This document shows, piece after piece, positions 1-6,273 of a stretch of DNA of 7,969 bases. The position numbers and the translations under genes are program-made. Where the stretch lies: positions 1 to 7,969 of the forward strand of contig JACMJO010000538.1 of assembly GCA_014380605.1 (NCBI GenBank), written 5' to 3'. The stretch comes from Fimbriimonadaceae bacterium (GTDB lineage Bacteria; Armatimonadota; Fimbriimonadia; Fimbriimonadales; Fimbriimonadaceae). The number at the start of each line of letters is the position of its first letter. Position 1 is the stretch's first letter. The notes beneath the pieces are model-generated. The model did not search any database and had not been told where the DNA came from. It worked only from the letters and a program-made list of their open reading frames with translations.

Positions 1-222
1 ATCGTCAGCCGTCGGCTTGGTCTCGAAAGCGAAGTTGCGCAGGTTGGGGCTCTCGTGGAGGTCATGCAGGAAGAGATTCAGAATGGGCTTCTTCGGCTTT
101 TGGCCATCCTCGGGCGGAGGGCCGATCGTCAGCTGCGACTCATCAGCAATGATTTGACCCTCGACTTCCTTGAACTCGGCGACAAGCATGTTCCTGAGCG
201 ACTGATCGACCTCGTGCAGCAT
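1..222 (-). CDS. DUF4255 / Pvc16 N-terminal-like protein (contractile injection system), 5' part only
   Basis: Reading the minus strand from ATG at 222-220 gives 74 uninterrupted codons to the window edge, beginning MLHEVDQSLRNMLV. Residues 1-14 (start-HEVDQSLRNML) and 48-63 (LNLFLHDLHESPNLRN) match the pattern I recall for the DUF4255/Pvc16-N family: an initial helix with D-x-x-L-R-x-L, then a strand 'vNLFLYdv.eN..LRN'. The family member Pvc16/Afp16 acts at the tail tube end or cap of extracellular contractile injection systems (eCIS), which are phage-tail-like particles acting outside or at the cell surface. The C-terminal part is outside the window. No signal peptide is seen, as expected for a particle subunit assembled in the cytoplasm. 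The start is set by a perfect TATAAT seven bases upstream and by the family's usual N-terminus. The rest of any eCIS operon would lie to the left. Family assignment is by motif memory, not a search. Confidence 0.75.
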   Translation of the reverse strand, partial: MLHEVDQSLRNMLVAEFKEVEGQIIADESQLTIGPPPEDGQKPKKPILNLFLHDLHESPNLRNFAFETKPTADD

Positions 223-235
223 AGTTGGGATTATA
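220..235 (-). promoter_or_regulatory. -10 box and leaderless start of the DUF4255-like gene
   Basis: On the minus strand a consensus TATAAT (235-230) is followed by seven bases and then the ATG (222-220). Transcription normally begins 6-8 bases after the -10 box, so the mRNA would start at or next to the A of the start codon. No purine-rich ribosome binding site lies upstream, which agrees with a leaderless transcript. No convincing -35 hexamer was found 16-18 bases further up. Confidence 0.5.
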
Positions 236-245
236 CGCCTGCAAG

Positions 246-251
246 TATCAT
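246..251 (+). promoter_or_regulatory. possible -10 box for the aminotransferase gene
   Basis: TATCAT (5 of 6 to consensus) lies 19 bases before the ATG at 271 and would give a leader of roughly a dozen bases. No -35 box and no Shine-Dalgarno sequence are visible between here and the start. It sits back to back with the minus-strand -10 box at 230-235, so the two divergent genes share a 48-bp start region. This is a weak call. Confidence 0.25.
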
Positions 252-270
252 TCGTATCGAGTAACACTTC

Positions 271-1536
271 ATGCCGATCACTCGCAGAAACTTCCTTGCC
301 GGCGCCGCCAGCGCATTTGCATTCCGCAATGAAACGCTTCGCGGGATGGACGCGATCGAATGGTCGGAGGGATCGGCGCAGAACGAAGATTTCTGGTTGC
401 GATTGCGCGGCCAGTTCAACGTCGACCCGAATCTGACCGTGTTCAATCACGCCGGACTATCTCCATCGCCCCGGGTCGTTTTGGATGCAATGGCTCGTGA
501 GGCCAAGCGGGCAAACGCCGACCCCAGCTATGTCATTTGGAGAAAGCAAGATCACGAGTTGGACGGCGTTCGGAAGGACCTTGCAACTCTGGTCGGATGC
601 GGCAATGACGAACTCGCTCTCACCATGAACGCCACCTATGGATTGCAGACGGCGATCATGGGGGTGCCGATGTCGGCGGGCGATGAGATTCTCGCCACTG
701 ACCATGAGTACAGCCGAACGTTCACTGCCATCGACCAAAGAGTTCGCAGAGATAAGGTCGTCTCCGTCATCTTAGAATTGAAGTCTCCTCCTGAATCTAG
801 GGAGAAGGTTGCCGCGCAGATCATAGACAAGATCACGCCAAAGACTCGGCTCATCGTGTTAAGCCAGATGACGTTCCTAACAGGTTGGAAAATGCCAATC
901 AAGGAGGTTGCGGCAGCGGTGGCGGGGCGCGATGTCGCGATATTGGTTGACGGAGCGCATGGCATCGGACTTCTGTCGGAGAAGTTCCCTGACATGGGCG
1001 GCCACCTCTATACCGCCTGCCTCCACAAGTGGATGATGTGCCCGATCGGGACCGGGGTCTTCGTCGTCAAATCTCCTTGGATTCAAAAGACGTGGCCCTT
1101 GCACCCTGCCGACGAAACGTTGGATGGAGACATAACAAAGTTCTCCCAAGTTGGAACCCGTCCTGCGGCCCCGCTTCTCGCAATCAAGGAGGGTTTGGAG
1201 TTTCACAACATACTGGGCCTGGATCGCAAAGCGGCGAGGCTGGAGCATCTACGGAATAGGCTCGCTTCAAGGGTTCTCGGCGAACCTGGCGTCGTGAACC
1301 TCGGGAGCTTGGATACGAGAGTCTGTCAGGCGATCCTTACTCTGCAGTTCGACAAAGCGAACTGCGCTGCGCTAGCGGGTTGGCTCTTAAGCAAGCATAA
1401 GATTCACGTTACGACCATGATGCGCGCGGGAATGGATGGCATCCGGATTTCGCCCAACGTTTTTACAACTCACGAAGAGGTAGATCGACTCGGCAGCATC
1501 CTGGCTAGTGTGGCCAGGACCGGTATCGAAGGGTAA
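271..1536 (+). CDS. Tat-targeted class V PLP-dependent aminotransferase-fold protein (isopenicillin-N-epimerase-like)
   Basis: This is a complete 421-residue fold-type I PLP enzyme. The cofactor-site features are in the expected order: an N-A-T-Y-G turn (120-124) for phosphate contact, HEY at 145-147 near the ring, D227-G-A-H230 (Asp on the pyridinium nitrogen), Lys253 in LHKW as Schiff-base lysine, a GTRPA loop at 295-299, and IRISPNVF (391-398) whose Arg would hold a substrate carboxylate. The family includes cysteine desulfurases, kynureninases and isopenicillin-N-epimerase-like proteins; the substrate cannot be told here. The N-terminus (TRRNFLAGAA) is a twin-arginine motif followed by a short hydrophobic stretch and Ala-x-Ala sites near residues 13-17, so the folded, cofactor-loaded protein is probably exported by Tat. 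That motif supports the start at 271 although no ribosome binding site precedes it. The hydrophobic core is short, so export is likely but not certain. It stands alone, divergent from the DUF4255-like gene and convergent with the next gene. Confidence 0.88.
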   Translation: MPITRRNFLAGAASAFAFRNETLRGMDAIEWSEGSAQNEDFWLRLRGQFNVDPNLTVFNHAGLSPSPRVVLDAMAREAKRANADPSYVIWRKQDHELDGVRKDLATLVGCGNDELALTMNATYGLQTAIMGVPMSAGDEILATDHEYSRTFTAIDQRVRRDKVVSVILELKSPPESREKVAAQIIDKITPKTRLIVLSQMTFLTGWKMPIKEVAAAVAGRDVAILVDGAHGIGLLSEKFPDMGGHLYTACLHKWMMCPIGTGVFVVKSPWIQKTWPLHPADETLDGDITKFSQVGTRPAAPLLAIKEGLEFHNILGLDRKAARLEHLRNRLASRVLGEPGVVNLGSLDTRVCQAILTLQFDKANCAALAGWLLSKHKIHVTTMMRAGMDGIRISPNVFTTHEEVDRLGSILASVARTGIEG

Positions 1537-1622
1537 CCCTTAGTAGTCCAAACTCGATCGCTTGTTACCTGATGCTAACTGGCGACCAACTTTGACCTCA
1601 AGTAGATCCGACTACCGGCATG

Positions 1623-4136
1623 TTAGTTTCCTGAAGTATTGGATAGAGTTATCTTAATCGTCAGTTTTGCGGCTACAGGCTTTGAGCCGTAGTTTACGAA
1701 CGTTGGATCGGGATCGGGCTCGAAATCTACCGTAACCTTGCCCGCTTCAATCATGCTCCACGGAATTTCGACGATCTGACCCATGGCCGCATACTTCGTG
1801 TCCGTAAAAATGTCCTTCTTTCGCTCGACAGGCTTAGGGGGCTTCGGCACACCAGTCATGGTATGGAGATACGGAATGTCGTTAAGATTAGGGATTTTGA
1901 AGTACGCCTTCTTAGCAACGTTGTCCAGCATGAGATACACATAGTCCCTCGACTTCAATCTTGCGGACCTAGATCCATCCGTGATCGTAACCCTCAATCT
2001 CTTCCTCACATCCACGCAAGCGTCATCGATCATGTAGGTGGCCATGTCGTTTATGGATGCTAACCCCTCGGAGTCGCTGGCACGCCAAGTGTAGAACCGA
2101 CCCGGTTGGTCCATCTCGGCACGGGTTAAGCCAACGGGGAAGCCAGACCGAGGCAACCCGTCGTTCATCACGAACTCCAGAGCGCCGGTTCGAGCTATCT
2201 TTGCGGACCAGTCTTTACCACTGGCTTGGCCATGGAGGCCATACGAGACACTTCCGCTCCAGCCTGGCTGAAGCCAATCCGTTACTAGCAGGGCGTGTCC
2301 GGACTCTTGGGAGTTGCCTGGGGTCTTGCCAGATCCAACCTTGTTGCTCCGGGCCTTACCAACGAGAGATAGGATGGAGCCAAATTCTGCAGCGATGCTT
2401 CTGTCTGGATACTCGACATCGTACGTCTGAATGAGGAACCCCCAAGAAAAATTGTCCGGCGGAGATCCAAGTCCAAGCGTCTTTGTTTGGCGAGCTCCCT
2501 TAAACTCAATCGTTGCGCCAGCATGACTATTAGCTTCAAGTCGGGGATTGACAATGGTAACAGCAGTCAACCGATTTGGAGCCGTCGTGGGATGTGGCTC
2601 AACCAACAGCTTTGCAGAGAGGTCGGTGGAGCCCTGCACGACCCTTGATTTTAAGCCGATCGTGTCAGCCCGGGCATTAAACATTCCCTCGCTTACTTCG
2701 TCGACCTTGAAATTAACCTTCACCTTCTTCGTAAGGCTTGCTCCCTCTTGACCTTTGACCTTTGTTCTTATGAGCCTCCCGGTTCCCTTTTCAATCTCTG
2801 TACTGGTGGACTCGAGTATAAATCTTGCCAGCCAGGCGCGGGCAATGTACTCTGCGTAGGTCATCTTCTTCCAACCAGGGTTGTTGGCCTGTGCCTCAAG
2901 CACTTTGTCCCAGAAACTCGCGTTCCAAGCTTTCTCCATGGTCGAGTAAATCTCACTCGACGTGTCCGTGAGTTTTGGAGCCAACATTTGATCGATGAAT
3001 GAGTCGGTCATCAGGTTTTGTTGCGGTGGTTCCACTTCCACAAAGAGTTTTGTCGGAGGAGCCCCGACCTGGAATCTGAGAGGGACCTGATGCTTCGCCT
3101 TCTTTAGTTCGGCGAGGATCGATCCGTAAGCAAGTTGATGCAAAACAAGGGTCTGGGCGACGGGCTCATATGTTCCCTGATTTCCAGACGCATCGAGGAG
3201 CGACTGGATTAACAACGAAAAGAACTTTATTTGTGCATTGCCAGAACTGGCCTGTCTAGTAATACTTGACCTAACGTCATTGAGGACGATTCCAAGTTTC
3301 CACTCTTCTGGCCCGCTGATTATGGATTCAAAACTTTCTGAGTCATAGGACATGCCCTGGCTTTGAGCTTGAAGAGCCAATCGGAAGTCGTACTCATTGA
3401 TTGCAAAGCCCAGGGCCTCCCCTTTCTCGGGCCGATAAACGACCTCGTTGCGAATGTTCTTGATGGAAATTCCGCTGGCGAGCATTGCGCGCATGAGGGC
3501 GGGGAGCGATCCCGCTCGGATCTGTTGGGCAAGCCCTTTAGCAGCAATAGCAAGGGTTCCGGCAGGCATGGGAGCCGGAGTCGGGAGTGGGCCCGCGGCG
3601 TAGGCAGTTTGCGGCGGTTTTGGGTCGGGGCTTCCTGCTGCCTTGAAGGTTAAATCCTTGAAAAACTGTTCCGCTGCGCCGTGGTACTTGTCAAAGGCAT
3701 CGCTTGAGCAAAGGAAGGAGAACGGCTGGTAGGTAGAGCCGACGTGAACTCCCAGATAGATCGCGAGATAGCTCTTGCCAGAGGTCTCGAGCGATGCGGT
3801 GGCAATCAGGGTGTCGTTCCCTTGGTCGTCTTTCTGGCTTATCAGCTCGTTCTCGGTTCCGACGGTGAAGGACTTCTTAAACCTGGACCACTCTTCACTG
3901 AACCAAACCTTGAACTCTCCGGATTGCTTGGAGCCTGGATACAGAACAATCTGGCAAGACTCCCCCGGGTCCAGCTTTGAGGGAGCCACATGAAGCTCGC
4001 TTCCGCTGGTTTTGGCCGCCCACCCCGAAGGTGTTTTATAGGAAATGTTCCCGAAATCATCCACCGACCCTGGGTGAAGTACGGGAGTGGAAAGAACCGT
4101 CGGGCAAAAGAGGATCAGCAGCAGTTTTCCAAGCAT
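1623..4136 (-). CDS. large secreted protein of unknown function (837 aa)
   Basis: I do not recognise a family. The protein starts with a short lysine plus a hydrophobic run (residues 1-17, MLGKLLLILFCPTVLSTP), a signal peptide. Residues about 30-165 form a compact-looking domain beginning with the 'Y-x-T-P-S-G-W' type motif often seen at the start of small secreted beta/alpha domains, and containing two Cys (about 61 and 143) that could pair after export. A Pro/Ala-rich linker follows (about 168-195), then a helical region with Gln- and Ala-rich stretches (about 195-450), and a beta-rich C-terminal part to the end. No transmembrane anchor or sorting signal is seen. The start chosen is ATG 4136-4134, eight bases after GGAG (4148-4145); the GTG one codon upstream is too close to that site. 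It is divergent from the GH44 gene with its own sigma70-like promoter. Secretion suggests an envelope or extracellular role; a role in polysaccharide use is only suggested by the neighbour. Confidence 0.85.
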   Translation of the reverse strand: MLGKLLLILFCPTVLSTPVLHPGSVDDFGNISYKTPSGWAAKTSGSELHVAPSKLDPGESCQIVLYPGSKQSGEFKVWFSEEWSRFKKSFTVGTENELISQKDDQGNDTLIATASLETSGKSYLAIYLGVHVGSTYQPFSFLCSSDAFDKYHGAAEQFFKDLTFKAAGSPDPKPPQTAYAAGPLPTPAPMPAGTLAIAAKGLAQQIRAGSLPALMRAMLASGISIKNIRNEVVYRPEKGEALGFAINEYDFRLALQAQSQGMSYDSESFESIISGPEEWKLGIVLNDVRSSITRQASSGNAQIKFFSLLIQSLLDASGNQGTYEPVAQTLVLHQLAYGSILAELKKAKHQVPLRFQVGAPPTKLFVEVEPPQQNLMTDSFIDQMLAPKLTDTSSEIYSTMEKAWNASFWDKVLEAQANNPGWKKMTYAEYIARAWLARFILESTSTEIEKGTGRLIRTKVKGQEGASLTKKVKVNFKVDEVSEGMFNARADTIGLKSRVVQGSTDLSAKLLVEPHPTTAPNRLTAVTIVNPRLEANSHAGATIEFKGARQTKTLGLGSPPDNFSWGFLIQTYDVEYPDRSIAAEFGSILSLVGKARSNKVGSGKTPGNSQESGHALLVTDWLQPGWSGSVSYGLHGQASGKDWSAKIARTGALEFVMNDGLPRSGFPVGLTRAEMDQPGRFYTWRASDSEGLASINDMATYMIDDACVDVRKRLRVTITDGSRSARLKSRDYVYLMLDNVAKKAYFKIPNLNDIPYLHTMTGVPKPPKPVERKKDIFTDTKYAAMGQIVEIPWSMIEAGKVTVDFEPDPDPTFVNYGSKPVAAKLTIKITLSNTSGN

Positions 4137-4157
4137 CACAACATCTCCGAACGACTA

Positions 4158-4185
4158 ACTATATCAAGATTGTCGGGGATGTCGA
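4158..4185 (-). promoter_or_regulatory. sigma70-type promoter of the large secreted protein gene
   Basis: On the minus strand TCGACA (4185-4180, 5 of 6 to the -35 consensus) is separated by 16 bases from TATAGT (4163-4158, 5 of 6 to the -10 consensus). Predicted transcription would begin near 4151, just before the GGAG ribosome binding site at 4148-4145 and the ATG at 4136. The -35 box lies between GGGG and CCCC tetrads, which could be part of an operator, though such a short pair may be chance. Confidence 0.5.
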
Positions 4186-4215
4186 AACCCCAAGCTAACT
4201 CGGCAGAAAGTGCGA

Positions 4216-4239
4216 TATGATATTTCGGTAAATCAGGAG
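4216..4239 (+). promoter_or_regulatory. -10 box and ribosome binding site of the GH44 gene
   Basis: TATGAT (4216-4221, 5 of 6 to consensus) is followed by AGGAG at 4235-4239, seven bases before the ATG at 4247, a good Shine-Dalgarno spacing. The predicted leader is about 20 bases. No recognisable -35 hexamer lies 16-18 bases upstream, so activator-dependent expression is possible but unproven. An in-frame stop a few codons upstream rules out an earlier start. Confidence 0.45.
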
Positions 4240-4246
4240 TTTCTCA

Positions 4247-5773
4247 ATGCTGAGCGTGCTACTCGTACTCGCCTTTGGCCAAAGGGCAGACATCACCATC
4301 GACGCCACGAAGTCGAAGCCAATTTCGCCATACATCTATGGAGTGAACCACCCTGACTGGGACAAGATGGGCAGCGGATTTACGCTCGCTCGCCAGGGCG
4401 GCAATCGGATGACCGCCTACAACTGGGAGACCAACGCGAGCAATGCGGGTTCAGACTGGCACCACCAAAATGACGGCTTCATGGGCGAATCGAACGAGCC
4501 AGGACTGGCTGTGCGGACATTCTTAGAGGGAGCTCAAAAGCATGGTGCCGCTGCAATCATCACGGTCCCGACGGCAGGATACGTTTCGGCGGACAAGAAA
4601 GGCGATGGCGACGTCAACAAGACCCCTGACTATCTGAACAAGAGGTTTTTCAAATCCCAAGCTAAAAAGAATGGTGCTTGGGCATTCCCACCCAATACGT
4701 CCGACCATGCGGTTTACCAGGACGAGTTTGTAGCCTGGATCGAAAAAATCAGATCGGCAAAGACGCCGGTTTGGTTTAGTCTTGATAACGAGCCCGACCT
4801 CTGGGGGCATACCCATCAGCGGATCTGGCCGAAGAACCCAACTTACGCCCAGATCATCGCCAACAACATCGAGTTCGCGACCGGGATTAAGTCTGCCGCG
4901 CCAAAGTCTCTCGTTTTTGGTCCCGCTAACTACGGCTGGATGGGTTTCCGAACTTTCCAAGGAGCCCCGGACGCCAATGGCCGAGACTTCCTGGATGTCT
5001 ACTTGACGTCGATGAAGGATGCGCAGGGGAAGGCAGGCAAGCGCCTGGTGGACGTCTTGGATATTCACTGGTACCCAGAAGCACAAGGCGGAGGGATTCG
5101 AATCTGTTTCGGCGACGGCAAGAACGACAAGCCGGAGACTCAGACCGCTCGAATCCAGGCTCCAAGATCGCTCTGGGATCCGACCTATGTGGAAGATAGC
5201 TGGATCACGAAGTCAGTTCTTCAAGGCAAACCAATTTCGCTTTTACCCGGGGTGTTGGGCCAAATCGACAAGAACTACCCGGGCACCAAACTCGCGATCA
5301 CTGAATACAGCTACGGCGGTCCGAATCACATCAGTGGAGCCATCGCTCAGGCCGACGTTCTAGGAATCTTCGGCCGTTACGGCTTGTTCGCGGCGACGAA
5401 CTGGGGCTTGAACGCTAACAATCGGGCGGAACTTGCCGGGTTCCACGCGTTTACCAACTTTGACGGAAAAGGTTCAAGGTTTGGAGACCTGGGGCTACGC
5501 GTTACCGGCGAGTCTGCGGCATCGGAATCTGTCTATGCTTCCCTTGACAGCAAAGCTCCAGGTCGGATGGTCGTGGTGGCCATAAACAAGACCAAGTCCA
5601 AAAGGTCCTTTTCTTTAAGCTTCAACGGCTTTGCGGGGAAGCGAGCTACTGGATACTATTTGTCCGATGGCAGTTTTGAGAAGGCAGGGCCGTTGGCGAT
5701 TTCCGCCTTGCAAGGCAGACAGACCTTTGATTTGCCTGCCGAGTCCATCGCGACCATCGAAATACGCTCCTAA
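4247..5773 (+). CDS. secreted GH44 endo-beta-1,4-glucanase / xyloglucanase
   Basis: This is a complete 508-residue glycoside hydrolase of family 44, which cleaves internal beta-1,4-glucan links in carboxymethylcellulose, xyloglucan and related plant polymers by a retaining mechanism. The mature N-terminus shows the family's entry motif (I-T-I-D, then I-S-P-Y-I-Y-G-V-N at about 26-34), the ARQGGNRMTAYNWE block (48-61) and N-D-G-F-M (75-79). The likely acid/base is Glu182 in SLDNEPDLW and the nucleophile Glu353 in ITEYSYGG. Their spacing of 171 residues agrees with the published GH44 enzymes as I recall them. DIHWYP (272-277) is another barrel strand end. Residues from about 420 on form the expected C-terminal beta domain. 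There is no carbohydrate-binding module, dockerin or sorting signal, so it is probably released freely. The signal peptide is unusually short (LSVLLVLAF) and has no basic residue before the hydrophobic core. It ends convergently with the small minus-strand gene, overlapping it by 4 bp. Confidence 0.93.
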   Translation: MLSVLLVLAFGQRADITIDATKSKPISPYIYGVNHPDWDKMGSGFTLARQGGNRMTAYNWETNASNAGSDWHHQNDGFMGESNEPGLAVRTFLEGAQKHGAAAIITVPTAGYVSADKKGDGDVNKTPDYLNKRFFKSQAKKNGAWAFPPNTSDHAVYQDEFVAWIEKIRSAKTPVWFSLDNEPDLWGHTHQRIWPKNPTYAQIIANNIEFATGIKSAAPKSLVFGPANYGWMGFRTFQGAPDANGRDFLDVYLTSMKDAQGKAGKRLVDVLDIHWYPEAQGGGIRICFGDGKNDKPETQTARIQAPRSLWDPTYVEDSWITKSVLQGKPISLLPGVLGQIDKNYPGTKLAITEYSYGGPNHISGAIAQADVLGIFGRYGLFAATNWGLNANNRAELAGFHAFTNFDGKGSRFGDLGLRVTGESAASESVYASLDSKAPGRMVVVAINKTKSKRSFSLSFNGFAGKRATGYYLSDGSFEKAGPLAISALQGRQTFDLPAESIATIEIRS

Positions 5774-6120
5774 TGCTTCCAAAGGTCGATTTTGTACGGA
5801 ACGATGCCGGTCAACACCATGAGCATGGCGAGAATGCTCTTGGACGGAATGCAGACGGCAGCGATTCCGACTGTTTCGCCAGGGATTACGTCGATATCCA
5901 ACGTCTTGGTATTGACCCGATTCGTGGCGCTAATTCGGTGCAGTCCAGGAATCACTGATATCGCTATCGACTCCCTGTACATTAGGGTCTCTTCGGCGAG
6001 GTCGTCTACCTGCAAGTAGAGGTCACGCATTTTGATGTCTTTGGCATCTATGCGCTCGACGACTATTCTGGATTCTGGAACTTCTATCATCGATTTGGGG
6101 GTGTCTAACGCCTGTTGCAA
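5770..6120 (-). CDS. small beta-domain protein with hydrophobic C-terminal segment, unknown function (116 aa)
   Basis: The reading frame is open on the minus strand and its composition is protein-like. Residues 33-88 follow a pattern common in small uncharacterised bacterial proteins: a strand with 'L-Y-L-Q-V-D-D', a short turn, 'I-A-I-S-V-I-P-G-L-H-R-I' (52-63), a second strand pair and 'L-D-I-D-V-I-P-G-E-T-V' (74-84). The PG-x-H and PGE turns suggest a small immunoglobulin-like or PEGA-like beta sandwich. A hydrophobic run (about 96-108) that may touch or cross a membrane follows, and the protein ends in Y-K-I-D-L. There is no N-terminal signal. The start is uncertain: TTG at 6120 is the first usable start in the frame but has only a weak GAGG 11 bases upstream; ATG codons at residues 11 and 31 are alternatives. 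Its TAG lies within the GH44 stop region, so the two genes converge with a 4-bp overlap and leave no room for a terminator. Confidence 0.65.
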   Translation of the reverse strand: MQQALDTPKSMIEVPESRIVVERIDAKDIKMRDLYLQVDDLAEETLMYRESIAISVIPGLHRISATNRVNTKTLDIDVIPGETVGIAAVCIPSKSILAMLMVLTGIVPYKIDLWKH

Positions 6121-6273
6121 TCTTTGGTGAGCCTCGGAGATCCTGATACATCTACTTGATTTGCTCTGCAGAGGCCCGCAACCATACGAGGGTTTCCATT
6201 ACTGCACCCTTTAGGCAGGTTTTTCGCCGCTAAAATGCAAGTTCTGTTTCTCATGGGCTGTTTTAGGAGATCG
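6121..6273. promoter_or_regulatory. divergent start region between the small minus-strand gene and the first PEP-CTERM gene
   Basis: This 153-bp stretch must carry start signals for both strands. For the plus strand TAAAAT (6231-6236, 5 of 6 to the -10 consensus) would give a leader of about 30 bases, followed by AGGAG (6265-6269) four bases before the ATG at 6274; no clear -35 is seen. A perfect 10-bp palindrome CTCTGCAGAG at 6164-6173 could bind a dimeric regulator but may be chance. I see no convincing sigma70 promoter for the minus-strand gene. Confidence 0.35.

Noticed and set aside
55..264. Plus-strand 69-codon reading frame at the left end
   Set aside because: It is antisense to the DUF4255-like frame, whose recognisable family motif and upstream TATAAT make the minus strand the real coding strand here.
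1537..1622. Possible bidirectional terminator between the convergent genes
   Set aside because: The only complementary arms seen (GTAGTC at 1543-1548 and GACTAC at 1610-1615) are 61 bases apart and not followed by a T-run; no terminator can be supported.
2057..2434. 125-codon plus-strand frame inside the large secreted protein gene
   Set aside because: The translation is Arg/Ser/His-rich and low in order, as expected for an antisense shadow; the minus-strand frame is 837 codons with a signal peptide and promoter.
4134..4144. Two-codon open frame ATG-TTG-TGA overlapping the start of the large secreted protein gene
   Set aside because: It could in principle couple translation, but it overlaps the ribosome binding site spacer and such a short frame is easily chance.
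4523..5086. 187-codon minus-strand frame inside the GH44 gene
   Set aside because: It is a shadow of a strongly recognised GH44 enzyme; its translation is rich in Arg and Cys with no family pattern and no ribosome binding site was noted.
6235..6273. Upstream in-frame ATG for the first PEP-CTERM protein
   Set aside because: The 13 extra residues would precede a normal signal peptide, the ATG lies within the likely -10 box, and AGGAG is placed for the ATG at 6274.
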